This document shows positions 1-8,318 of a DNA stretch of 64,000 bases, in pieces (positions within the stretch are counted from its first letter, which is position 1; every line of letters starts with the position of its first letter). Under the pieces are notes generated by a model that ran no database searches, was not told where the DNA came from, and saw only the letters and a list, made by a program, of their open reading frames with translations. The DNA comes from Enteroscipio rubneri (lineage in GTDB: Bacteria; Actinomycetota; Coriobacteriia; Coriobacteriales; Eggerthellaceae). The stretch lies in NCBI RefSeq assembly GCF_002899715.1, contig NZ_PPEK01000001.1:1-64000 (forward strand), given 5' to 3'. The translations under genes and the position numbers were made by a program.

Positions 1-10
1 GGGGGGGGGG
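1..10. repeat. Poly-G run (G10 on +, C10 in the coding strand)
   Basis: Ten consecutive G residues open the window and lie in frame inside the surface-protein gene, where they would encode prolines. It may be a true homopolymer tract or the edge of an assembled contig. The run may be longer than what is shown. Confidence 0.6.
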
Positions 11-1428
11 TTACCCGCCGTCATCGAGGCGTTGAGCGCGCGGAAGGTGAGCGTCGGCTTGTCGATGGTGAAGTCGAACGCGGTCGAGCCCATGCATACG
101 TGGCCCGGCGAGATTGCTATCGTCACCTGGTAGGTGCCGGCGTTTGTGGGCGGCGTGGTGGAATCGTAGCGCGTGCCGTCGGTGGCCGTGCCGGTGTAGG
201 TGGTGTCGAACGTTTCGCCCGGCAAAGTGCCGTAGTCCACGCGTTTGCCATTGTAGAGGTAGTAGGCTGTCGGGGTTCCCTCGAAGCCCGCATGGGGTTG
301 GCCGTCGTATTCGACAGGCGAGGGTAGCGGGGTTACGCCTTCGATAGCCTTCACTGTCTCCCTAAAGTACTGCACGTGCAAGGTGACGTTGAAGTCCCCG
401 TGGTTTTCAAGCGCGCTCATCCGAACCGTCACGGCATCGTAGGCATCGTCGCCCTTGCCGTTGGCGTAGACCTTGAGATAGGCCTCGTTGTTTATGTTCT
501 CGATCTCGGCTTTATACAGACCCTGGGTTTCCGTCATGTCCGTGATGATCGTGTACGTGGCGGACGTGCTGCCCTTCGGTATGGAATACACGGGCATACT
601 ATAGGAGGCGCCGTACTCGTTCCATACCACGTGCTTGGTCGCTTCGTTGATATCCGGCATCGGCATTTTGACTATCATGACCTCACCTACTACGTTGTAT
701 GTGCCGGGAGAGGTCTGCAGATCGTAGTTGTAGCTGGTCGGGTTGTTGTAGGACACGCTTGTGGCCTTGAACGGCTTTCCTGTAGGCGTGCCGTTCTTGG
801 TTGCGACGTTGCCATCGGGGACGTGCCCGCCTGCGTCTAGCGCGTCGCCGGTTGTGGTTATGTCCACCTGGCCCTCGTCGGCGGGCACCAGACCCGTGAA
901 TGCTGTCAGCTTGATATCCGTGAACGTCGGCGTTTCTGAGTAGTCGTAGGGCCTTGTGGCGTTTTCATCGCTGGGAGAAACGGTGGCGGAGAGCGGGGCC
1001 CGCTCGATGGTGAAGCTCCTTGCGGAGGGAGCTGCCGTGCAGGGCGCGCTGTCGGGCAGCGAGAGCTCTACCTGGTAGCTGCCGGCTTGCGTGGGCGCCT
1101 CGGTGGTGGGGCCGTAGGGATGATCGTTGGGTGTGCTCTCATGGACAGTACCCGTGTAGGTCGCGATGAACGGCCCCGTGTACGTTTGCTCGACGCCGCT
1201 GCCGTCCGTGTACTTGCAGATGGGAGTCCCTTCGTATCCTCGCTGCGGTTTCCTGTCGTAGGTTGGGTTCGAACTAAGTTGCGACACGCCTTGAATCGTA
1301 CCCGTCGGCTTCACGTCAGCATGGGCGTGTTTGGCGGTATCGGGTGAGAACGTCGCCGCAAGCGCAAGCGCGCATACCAGCGCCATGCAGGCTGCGGCGA
1401 AGCGTTGAGTTTGAAACGTGCGAGGCAT
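1..1428 (-). CDS. Secreted Ig-like (MBG-type) repeat surface protein, 3' end outside window
   Basis: Partial gene read on the minus strand; 476 codons are visible and no stop is reached before the left edge. The start is an ATG preceded by a strong GGAGG site. Residues 1-38 form a signal peptide with a hydrophobic core and a probable AHA-D cleavage site. The mature part has Ig-like modules: residues about 50-165 and about 375-470 are copies of one unit, each with a Y-D-x-x-P start, an EGTP turn, a Y-T-G-T segment, an AG(S/T)YQV strand and a final F-T-I-(D/E) strand. The middle (about 165-340) is a different beta-rich stretch. This pattern is known from surface adhesins and S-layer-type proteins of Gram-positive bacteria. 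I infer export and surface display; no ligand or anchoring motif can be seen because the C-terminus is missing. Confidence 0.75.
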   Translation of the reverse strand, partial: MPRTFQTQRFAAACMALVCALALAATFSPDTAKHAHADVKPTGTIQGVSQLSSNPTYDRKPQRGYEGTPICKYTDGSGVEQTYTGPFIATYTGTVHESTPNDHPYGPTTEAPTQAGSYQVELSLPDSAPCTAAPSARSFTIERAPLSATVSPSDENATRPYDYSETPTFTDIKLTAFTGLVPADEGQVDITTTGDALDAGGHVPDGNVATKNGTPTGKPFKATSVSYNNPTSYNYDLQTSPGTYNVVGEVMIVKMPMPDINEATKHVVWNEYGASYSMPVYSIPKGSTSATYTIITDMTETQGLYKAEIENINNEAYLKVYANGKGDDAYDAVTVRMSALENHGDFNVTLHVQYFRETVKAIEGVTPLPSPVEYDGQPHAGFEGTPTAYYLYNGKRVDYGTLPGETFDTTYTGTATDGTRYDSTTPPTNAGTYQVTIAISPGHVCMGSTAFDFTIDKPTLTFRALNASMTAGNPPP

Positions 1429-1868
1429 AGCGCCTCCTTCTATCCGCGTTTGAAAGCAAGTCAACCAAGCGATGCATACGTCGTTGATGCCACCATATAC
1501 ATATCGAGAGCGAGAAAACATAGACCGGGATGAGGTTTCGGGTGTATTTCTCGCGTCCGCGAGAAAAAAGTGCGCGCGCTGCAGTGCGCGGGGTCACGAT
1601 AGGCTGGTCCATAGGCGTTCCGTGCTCGCGAACACGGGTCGCTTGGTGCCGAGGGACGCTCTATCCTTGTGCGGCGTTCGCAGCCGAGGCGGCGAAGCCG
1701 ATTCGGACATGTGCGGTCGCGATACCCGCGACGAGCCGTTCGGCGCCTAACCGAACCAGCTCCGGCAGCTGGCGGCGCATGCTGCACCGGCCAGGCGATG
1801 ACCAGGCAACGATTTCGTACAGTGTTCGTGGCATAGCCTATAATGGGGCCTTCGGGAGGAGGGGATAT
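1429..1868. other. Divergent intergenic region, surface protein / LuxR regulator
   Basis: No convincing gene lies here. Open frames continue upstream of the regulator start, but they have no ribosome site and the regulator promoter lies inside them. The region must hold the promoters of both divergent genes. Only the regulator side is clear (see 1816-1844). Confidence 0.5.
1816..1844 (+). promoter_or_regulatory. Promoter of the LuxR regulator
   Basis: A perfect TATAAT (1839-1844) lies 24 bases before the chosen start codon, with a weak -35 (CGTACA, 17-base spacer). Transcription would begin near 1851, leaving a short leader that contains the GGGAGGAGGGG ribosome site. This argues against any start codon upstream of 1869. 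Confidence 0.5.
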
Positions 1869-3314
1869 ATGGTAGATGCGCTACTGCGCCTGATTGCGCC
1901 AAGAGAGCTTGCGCTCTCCTTCGTACTCGTCCTCGTCGCTTTCTGCTGTCGCGTCGACAACGCGTTCATGATGATGCTCGATTTGCACGGTGTCGTGCCT
2001 GCGTTCCTGACGTCGCTTTCTGCGGGAGTTCTGGCTGGCTGCATCGTTACGGCTTGGAGGCCGACGCGATCGAATCGCGGCCAAATGGCCTGGATCAGCG
2101 CTTGCACTGCCAGCGGGGTTGCCGGCTTGACCGCTGCGGGTTTCGTGCATGCGCTGCCCTCCTTGTGGTGCGCGCTGGCCGCGGGCGCTCTGCTGGGCTT
2201 CGGACTCTCGTGTATGCTTTGCCGGTGGTGGGCGCAATATGCCGCGCTTTCTCCGGCGCGGCTGCTTGTGACGATGAGCGTGTCGGTTCTGCTCGCCTCC
2301 GTGCTGTGGTACCTTCTGAAGCAGGTGGGGACGTTTCCGGTCACGTGCTTCTGCCTGGTCGTGTGCGCGCTATGCGGGGGCTTGCTGCTGCTCGTCTCGC
2401 TTGCTGCGTCCGGCAAGTCCGACGAGGACGCATCCTGCGAGCAGGGTGCTGCGCCGTCGGACGAAGCGAGCCCGGTCGATGCGCGCGCCGCGTTCCGCAC
2501 GCCTGCGATTGCAGCGGCCGTCGGTCTGCTCTTCAACTTCTTCACGCTGGGGCTTACGTTCTGGCCGGCTGCTGCGGGGCTGTCTTCGTCGTCTGCGACA
2601 TGCAAGCCCGTCTCGTACCTGCTCGTGCTGGCTGCTGCGGTCGTCGCGGCGCTGCATATCCCGTCCCAGCGGCGCGCCGTGATCTCGTTCTCCCACATGG
2701 CGCTGCCCATAGCCGCCGCCATCGTCCTGGCGAGCCCGTTCGTGGACATCATCGTCGATACGAGCGCCATCCCGCTCTATTCGCCGATCACCTACGTGGG
2801 CATCGCGCTGTTCAACGTCCTTGGACTTGCGTTGCCCCTGTGCGCGGTTGCGCGTAGCTCCCGTTCGATCGCCCGCATGGCGGCGGTATACCTTGCGGCC
2901 TGCGCGCTGGCCCTGGGCGCAGGCATGGCGGTGTTTCGCGTGCTCGGCCAGGGAGCGCAGGTGGTGTCGCTGTGCATCATGGCGGGGTACTTGGCGGGCC
3001 TCGTGATCGTTTCCGTGCGTAGTGCCGCAGGTCGCATCGACCGCTTCGATGCGGAGCGGTCGAGGGAGGGCGGCTCGGACGAGCCGTCCGATCGACGCCA
3101 GACTGCCTGCGCGCGGATCGCCGAGCAGTACGCGCTCTCCCCGCGCGAGACGGAGATCCTGCGCTTCCTCGCGCGCGGGCACGGTGCGAAGTACATCGCC
3201 GAGCGTCTGTTCATATCGGCCGATACCGTGCGCACCCACTGCAAGCGCATCTACGAGAAGACCGGCGTCCATGCGAAGGACGAGCTGCTCGAACTTGTCG
3301 AGCGCGCCGAGTAG
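1869..3314 (+). CDS. LuxR-family regulator with MFS-like membrane domain
   Basis: 481 residues. Residues about 5-400 hold roughly 12 hydrophobic segments arranged like a shortened MFS transporter; residues about 415-480 are a LuxR/GerE helix-turn-helix (SPRETEIL, then a recognition helix around SADTVRTH). This two-part build is common in Eggerthellaceae, where such regulators stand beside reductase genes. I infer that the membrane part senses a small molecule and the C-terminal domain activates the Tat reductase gene that follows on the same strand. The ATG at 1869 is chosen because of the adjacent GGAGGAGGGG and the TATAAT 24 bases upstream. A terminator-like hairpin follows the stop, so the reductase probably has its own promoter. 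No receiver domain is present, so this is a one-component regulator. The ligand is unknown. Confidence 0.85.
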   Translation: MVDALLRLIAPRELALSFVLVLVAFCCRVDNAFMMMLDLHGVVPAFLTSLSAGVLAGCIVTAWRPTRSNRGQMAWISACTASGVAGLTAAGFVHALPSLWCALAAGALLGFGLSCMLCRWWAQYAALSPARLLVTMSVSVLLASVLWYLLKQVGTFPVTCFCLVVCALCGGLLLLVSLAASGKSDEDASCEQGAAPSDEASPVDARAAFRTPAIAAAVGLLFNFFTLGLTFWPAAAGLSSSSATCKPVSYLLVLAAAVVAALHIPSQRRAVISFSHMALPIAAAIVLASPFVDIIVDTSAIPLYSPITYVGIALFNVLGLALPLCAVARSSRSIARMAAVYLAACALALGAGMAVFRVLGQGAQVVSLCIMAGYLAGLVIVSVRSAAGRIDRFDAERSREGGSDEPSDRRQTACARIAEQYALSPRETEILRFLARGHGAKYIAERLFISADTVRTHCKRIYEKTGVHAKDELLELVERAE

Positions 3315-3357
3315 GAGCGCTACATAGGCCCGCCGCCCCATTAACATGGAGCAGGAG

Positions 3358-3378
3358 GCACGCTCCCCCCGAGCGTGC
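3358..3378 (+). terminator. Hairpin after LuxR gene
   Basis: Arms GCACGCTC and GAGCGTGC pair perfectly around a C5 loop, 44 bases after the stop codon. There is no U tract, as is common in GC-rich genomes. Confidence 0.5.
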
Positions 3379-3424
3379 GTATCGTGCCGTAGTACCCCGA
3401 ACCGGTGACAAGCTGAACGCGGAA

Positions 3425-3469
3425 TACCACGGTACGGGGACGGACGAAAGCCCCCTTCCTGCGTATACT
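3425..3469 (+). promoter_or_regulatory. Promoter and possible LuxR site of the reductase gene
   Basis: TATACT (3464-3469) is a good -10 with a weak -35 (CGGACG, 3441-3446). Just upstream lies the short dyad TACCACGGTA (3425-3434), centred about 46 bases before the expected transcript start. That is where LuxR-type activators usually bind. The dyad is short, so the operator call is tentative. Confidence 0.35.
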
Positions 3470-3535
3470 CCTCAGCATTCCCCTTCCGCCTGCGCGGAAA
3501 GGAGAAGGAAGCTACGAATAGAGGAGGGATACGGT

Positions 3536-5236
3536 ATGGAGGGCATCAGCAGAAGGTCCTTTTTGAAGGGCGTCGGCGTTGTCGGGGCGACGGCTGCCAT
3601 GGGGGCGGGGCTCGCCGCGTGCAGTCCGGCGGCCGAGCCGAGCACAGGCGGGTCGGACGCGGTCGAAACAGCTTCGGGTATCGGCGTCGTCGTGGACGCG
3701 GCCAGCACCGAGGAAGCCGACATCGTCGTGGTGGGCTCTGGTATCGGCGGGTTCATGGCGTCGATGATCGCCAAGGAGCAGGCGCCGGGAGCCACGGTGG
3801 TCATGCTCGAGAAAAACGCGAAGCTTGGCGGCAGCACGAACTACGCCGAATGCAACGGGCCGGCTACCAATGTCGACGAAGCCGAGGCGCGCTTGAAGGG
3901 CCTCGACGCCGCAGCTAAGACGGGCTACATCGCGAATTCCATCCTGCATGCCGAGCGTATGAGGGAACAGGGCGACAACGCCGACTGGCTATTCGCGAAG
4001 CACGGTGTGGGCTGGTACCGGGCCGGCGTGGTGTTCTACGAAGGCGGCAACGGATCTTCGTGCATCTCCACGCTCACTCCCATCGCCAAAGAAGAGGGCG
4101 TCGATATCCGCACCGAGGCGCGGGCCACGGCATTGCTCACCGACGACGAGTACACCGTCACGGGCGTGCAGTACGAGAACGCCGAGGGCGACGTCGTGCA
4201 CATCGCGGCGAAAGCCGTCATTTTGGCCACTGGTGGCATGAGCACGAACAAAAACCTGCTCGGCCAATACTCCAGTCAGGACATGGACAAGATCATCGGC
4301 TGGGGCGAGGGCCAGGACGGCGATGGGCACCTCTTGGCAGAGCAGACCGCGCATGGGCGTGCGAACCATCTTACGGTGGATTCGCTATTCAACAATGTCG
4401 GCAACGGCACCGACTCTCTCGCCTACGACTCGCCTCTTGGCGTATCGGCCGCCATGCAGTACAGCAACTGCTTCGTGAACGAGTACGGCATCCGCTTCTG
4501 CGACGAGTCGGGAGGCGGCGCGCTCGGCACGGCGGAGAGCGGTAAGCTCGTGGAGAGTCAGGGCTACGTGTTCTCCATCATGGATTCGGCCAACATCGCC
4601 GCCTACGAAGCCGGCGGCTGCGAGCGCCACTACTCGGGATTCGCCGATGCATGCGTGGGAGCAACGCTCGATTTGCAGAGCGAGCTTGCGCAGTACGAAG
4701 GCGTGGACTATATCTTCAAGGCCGACACCCTCGAAGAGCTGGGCAAGGCTATCGCTGCGAAGGCGGACACGTTCGCCGTTGAGGATTTCCTGGCGGAGAT
4801 TGCGGCATACAACGGGTACGCCGATGCGGGTGCCGATGCCGCCTATGGCAAAGACGCCAAGTACGTGTGGAAGATCGAGCAAGGCCCCTTCTACGCGTTC
4901 CAGATTTGCTCCGGCATGCTGAATACGTCCGGCGGCATCCGTATCAACCGCGATGCGCAGGTCACCGATGCGCGCGGCAAGGCGATCGACGGCCTCTACG
5001 CGGCTGGCGTGTGCACGAGCGGTTGGGATGGCGAGGTGTACGGCGGCGGCACCTGTCAGACCGTGGGCATGTGGGCCGGCAGCAGGGCCGCGCGCCACGC
5101 GGTAGAGCACAAGCTGGGCGGCACGGTGGCAGATGATTGGATGGGCACGGAACGCTCGCAGGATTCCTCCGAAGCGCAAGGGCCGCAAGGCGGCGACAGC
5201 GCCCAAGGCGGCGAGGCTGCGCTCGGCGACCTGTAG
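3536..5236 (+). CDS. Tat-exported FAD-dependent reductase (fumarate-reductase flavoprotein family)
   Basis: 566 residues. The N-terminus has a twin-arginine signal (SRRSFLK, residues 5-11) and a lipobox LAAC ending at Cys29, so the protein is probably folded in the cytoplasm, exported and lipid-anchored. Residues about 61-100 form the FAD-binding Rossmann motif (VVGSGIGG, then an acidic MLEKN and the LGGSTN loop). The C-terminal FAD segment (GGIRIN ... GLYAAG ... YGGG) is at about 465-515. The family (PF00890) reduces fumarate, urocanate, cinnamates and other enoates using external electrons. Unlike the second reductase in this window it has no C-terminal FMN-binding domain and no heme motifs, so its electron donor is not evident. 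The last 35 residues are a Gln/Gly/Ser-rich tail. A GAGGAGG site precedes the ATG. The LuxR gene upstream is its likely activator. The substrate cannot be read from the sequence. Confidence 0.87.
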   Translation: MEGISRRSFLKGVGVVGATAAMGAGLAACSPAAEPSTGGSDAVETASGIGVVVDAASTEEADIVVVGSGIGGFMASMIAKEQAPGATVVMLEKNAKLGGSTNYAECNGPATNVDEAEARLKGLDAAAKTGYIANSILHAERMREQGDNADWLFAKHGVGWYRAGVVFYEGGNGSSCISTLTPIAKEEGVDIRTEARATALLTDDEYTVTGVQYENAEGDVVHIAAKAVILATGGMSTNKNLLGQYSSQDMDKIIGWGEGQDGDGHLLAEQTAHGRANHLTVDSLFNNVGNGTDSLAYDSPLGVSAAMQYSNCFVNEYGIRFCDESGGGALGTAESGKLVESQGYVFSIMDSANIAAYEAGGCERHYSGFADACVGATLDLQSELAQYEGVDYIFKADTLEELGKAIAAKADTFAVEDFLAEIAAYNGYADAGADAAYGKDAKYVWKIEQGPFYAFQICSGMLNTSGGIRINRDAQVTDARGKAIDGLYAAGVCTSGWDGEVYGGGTCQTVGMWAGSRAARHAVEHKLGGTVADDWMGTERSQDSSEAQGPQGGDSAQGGEAALGDL

Positions 5237-5262
5237 TCCTTGACACAAAGCCCCGTTTTCCT

Positions 5263-5308
5263 GGGCGGCGCGGCGAATCGGCCTGCTGGGTCGGACGCGG
5301 CGCCGCCC
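5263..5308. terminator. Shared terminator-like inverted repeat
   Basis: GGGCGGCGC (5263-5271) pairs with GCGCCGCCC (5300-5308) between the convergent reductase and hybrid kinase genes. The 28-base loop is long, so this is a weak call. Confidence 0.3.
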
Positions 5309-5317
5309 TGCCTTCTA

Positions 5318-8110
5318 TCAGGATTCTTCCTGCAGCAGCTCGTGCAGCGTGCGGTACAGGCGGGCGACGTCAATCGGCTTGCTCAAAAAGCCGTTCATGC
5401 CGGCGGCGAGCGCCCCGTCGATGTCTTCCTGGAAGGAGTTCGCAGTCATGGCCACGATGGGCACGACTGCGGCGTCGGGACGGTCGAGCGCGCGGATGGA
5501 GCGCGCGGCTTCGAGCCCGTCCATGACGGGCATGCGGATATCCATGAGCACGGCTTGGAACGCGCCTTGCCCATGTTGGGAGAACAGCTCCACCGCCTCA
5601 AGCCCGTTGCTCGCTCGCGTCACCTGCGCGCCCTGCAGCTCCAAGAGGCTCGTTGCAATCTCGGCGTTCAGATCGTTGTCCTCCACAAGCAGCAGGTGCG
5701 CGCCGGACAGCGTTTCGTCGAGCTCGTTCGGGGCTTCTCCTTCTTGGGGGGTGCCGTACGGCAACGTGATCTCGAACCAGAACGTGCTGCCCTCGCCCGG
5801 TGCGCTTTCGAGCACCAGATCGCCGCCCATGAGCCTGACGATGCTCCTGCTGATGGGCAGGCCCAGACCCGTTCCCTCACTGCGCGACGAGCTGGTTCCC
5901 GACTGTTCGAAGGCTCCGAAAATGCGCTCGTGGTCTTCCGGGGAGATGCCCGCTCCGTCGTCCGTCACGCGGAACAGGAAGGTGGCTCCGTCGTGATCCG
6001 ACGCCTTCTCCTGTACCGCCAGCTCCACGGATCCGCCTTTTGGCGTGAACTTCAAGGCATTCGAAAGCAGGTTTGTGAGCACCTGCCGAAGCCGGACGAC
6101 GTCGCCGGTCAAGCCGCTATGGGTCACCGAGAACGCAAAGGTCAGGGCGATTCCCCGCCGTTCGGCCTCGTGATCCATCATGGTCTCAAGCTCGTTGAGC
6201 ATCTCGACGAGCGAGAACGGCTCGCTTGCGACGGCTAGCATGCCGTTGTCGATGCGGCTCATGTCCAGCACGTCGTTGATGAGGTTGAGCAGATAGCGCG
6301 AGGAGGTTCGCAGCTTGGCGAGATCCTCTTTCACATCGTCAGGCACGCCTTCGGCTGTTCCCGCCAGCTCAGCCAGTCCCACGATGGCGTTCATAGGCGT
6401 GCGCATTTCGTGGCTCATGCGCGACAGGAACTCGCTTTTCGATCTGCTGGCCGCTTCGGCTTCTTCGACCTTCGAGCTTGCGATGGCGGTGCGGACGCGC
6501 GAGTGCATCGTCGCGATGACGGTCGTCAGAATGAAGAGGAGGACAATGACGATCGCTCCCAGCGTCTGTACGGGATGGGTGTACAGCAGGTCGCGCAACG
6601 TCAACGGCACTGTGCCTGTCGATACCGTGTTCCTCCCGACGATGGCGTCAAGCTGCTCGTCGGAGAGATTGGTGACGGTCTTGTTGGCAATGGTCAGCAG
6701 ATTCGTGTCCGCCGGCTTTGCGAAAGCAAAGCTGACACTGATGTCGCCGAGCAGCGAGACTGCCACCACGTTATGGAACGCGTGCTGCTGCATCTCGTTC
6801 TCGATCCAGCTCGTCGCACCGTACAAACAGTCGATCTCCCCCCGATCCACCGCCTCCAGACCGTCGAATATGCTGCGGAAGTACTGGACGTCCGCAGCGT
6901 CGATGCTGTCGGGAAGATCCCTTCCTGCAACGACGCCGAACTTCAAGCCCTCGGATGGGTAGCTTACCGATTTGTTTCGGACCACCAGACTGTTCATGGT
7001 CATGTACGGTCGAGACAGCGAAAGGCCACTGGCGGATGCGTCGGTCTCGCCTCCCATGAAGAAGCCGGCCATGTCGGCTTCGCCGTTGCGGACTGCATCC
7101 AGCGCCTCCTCGTAGCTGTCGGCTTCGACCAGCTCGAACGTCAAACCCGAAAATGCGCTCATCTCCTTCAAGAGGTCCGGAACGATCCCGTCATGGACGC
7201 TGCTCTCGGTGTTGGCGCAGTAGAAGGGATGCAGATCGGTCGGCACGACGACTTTCACCGTCTTGCGATCTTCGATGAAAGCACGCTCCTCCTCGCTGAG
7301 CGACACCGGCACGCCGCGGTCCGCAAAGTATTTGTCGGCCAGCTCGTCGGCGAACTTCGGATCGCTTTCGTAAATCTTGCCCAAGGCCCAGTCGAGTTGC
7401 TCCAGCAGCTTGGTATTTCCGGGCGCTGTCACGATGTAGTGCGGCTGGGCGTCGAAATAGGCGACCGGGCGGTACGCGCCCACGTCGTCGCTGGCGCTGC
7501 CCAGCACAAGGTCTGCTTTGCCCTGATCCAGAATGCTCGCCATGCCTTCGTTTGCTATCTGCTCGGAAGGGAACGGCTCGATCGTGCATGTCAGCCCGTT
7601 CATCGAGAGGAAGTCTTTCAGGCGGCGCACGTTCTCGGTCGCGATCGCATTGACCCCGATGGTTTTTCCATTCAAGTCGCTCAGGTTGTATCCGGACAGG
7701 GTGTCGTCGTCCCAACGTGCCAGCAGCACGCTGCGGGAATGGCCCGTGCTGTAGCGCGGGTAGGAGAAGTACTGTTCCATGCTCTCGGCGTAGAAGACGC
7801 CTCCCAATAGGTCGAAGTCGCCGTTCGCCAATTCTGCTGGCAGGTTCGCGCCGTCGGTGTCGACGTACTCGTAGTCCCAGCCCGTGTACTTTGCGATCTC
7901 GTTGAGAAAATCAACGACCAGGCCGGTTCGGTTCCCCTGCTCGTCGACCATCATGAAGCCTTCGGCTTGCGGGAACCCGACACGCACGGTGCGCGGCTCG
8001 GGCTCGCCTGCTGCCGCCGGGGTGGCCGCGACCAAGGAGAGGGCAAGCGCGACGAGCACGATTGCCAGAGCCGCGCATGCGGGCAATGGGCGGTACGCGG
8101 TTCTATTCAT
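5318..8110 (-). CDS. Hybrid sensor kinase with two periplasmic solute-binding domains
   Basis: 930 residues from the ATG at 8110, which has GGAAGA upstream and begins a clear signal/membrane segment (residues about 8-30). Two SBP_bac_3 type ligand-binding modules follow (about 40-260 and 265-495), then a second membrane helix (about 505-530), a HisKA domain with phospho-acceptor His567 (SHEMRTP), an ATPase domain (NLLSNALKF; DDGAGI; GTGLGLP) and a receiver domain with phospho-acceptor Asp857 (MDIRMP). The build is that of BvgS/EvgS-type sensors without the final Hpt domain, so an outside Hpt protein or response regulator is needed; none is adjacent. Its gene is convergent with the Tat reductase gene. 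Amino-acid-like or organic-acid ligands are typical for SBP_bac_3 modules, but the ligand here is unknown. Confidence 0.88.
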   Translation of the reverse strand: MNRTAYRPLPACAALAIVLVALALSLVAATPAAAGEPEPRTVRVGFPQAEGFMMVDEQGNRTGLVVDFLNEIAKYTGWDYEYVDTDGANLPAELANGDFDLLGGVFYAESMEQYFSYPRYSTGHSRSVLLARWDDDTLSGYNLSDLNGKTIGVNAIATENVRRLKDFLSMNGLTCTIEPFPSEQIANEGMASILDQGKADLVLGSASDDVGAYRPVAYFDAQPHYIVTAPGNTKLLEQLDWALGKIYESDPKFADELADKYFADRGVPVSLSEEERAFIEDRKTVKVVVPTDLHPFYCANTESSVHDGIVPDLLKEMSAFSGLTFELVEADSYEEALDAVRNGEADMAGFFMGGETDASASGLSLSRPYMTMNSLVVRNKSVSYPSEGLKFGVVAGRDLPDSIDAADVQYFRSIFDGLEAVDRGEIDCLYGATSWIENEMQQHAFHNVVAVSLLGDISVSFAFAKPADTNLLTIANKTVTNLSDEQLDAIVGRNTVSTGTVPLTLRDLLYTHPVQTLGAIVIVLLFILTTVIATMHSRVRTAIASSKVEEAEAASRSKSEFLSRMSHEMRTPMNAIVGLAELAGTAEGVPDDVKEDLAKLRTSSRYLLNLINDVLDMSRIDNGMLAVASEPFSLVEMLNELETMMDHEAERRGIALTFAFSVTHSGLTGDVVRLRQVLTNLLSNALKFTPKGGSVELAVQEKASDHDGATFLFRVTDDGAGISPEDHERIFGAFEQSGTSSSRSEGTGLGLPISRSIVRLMGGDLVLESAPGEGSTFWFEITLPYGTPQEGEAPNELDETLSGAHLLLVEDNDLNAEIATSLLELQGAQVTRASNGLEAVELFSQHGQGAFQAVLMDIRMPVMDGLEAARSIRALDRPDAAVVPIVAMTANSFQEDIDGALAAGMNGFLSKPIDVARLYRTLHELLQEES

Positions 8111-8318
8111 GAATCTTCCGTTCTCGCAACCGACAATCCTGCGGGGCCGCTTGAGGCGGCTGTGCCTGGTCGTCAGTATAGCGCGCCTGGAGAGCCGCGA
8201 GCCCACCAGTGTGGTCGAAGGCGAAATGCGCAACAGCGAAGCGCCTGGCCGCGCGCATGCGGATGCGGCGGCCGGCGAGCTTCGTTTTCGAAAGGGAGTA
8301 TGCGCGACGGCTGTGCCC

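Noticed and set aside
1530-1868. Longer N-terminus of the first LuxR protein
   Set aside because: The extra 113 residues are Arg-rich without family match, and the TATAAT promoter lies inside this stretch.
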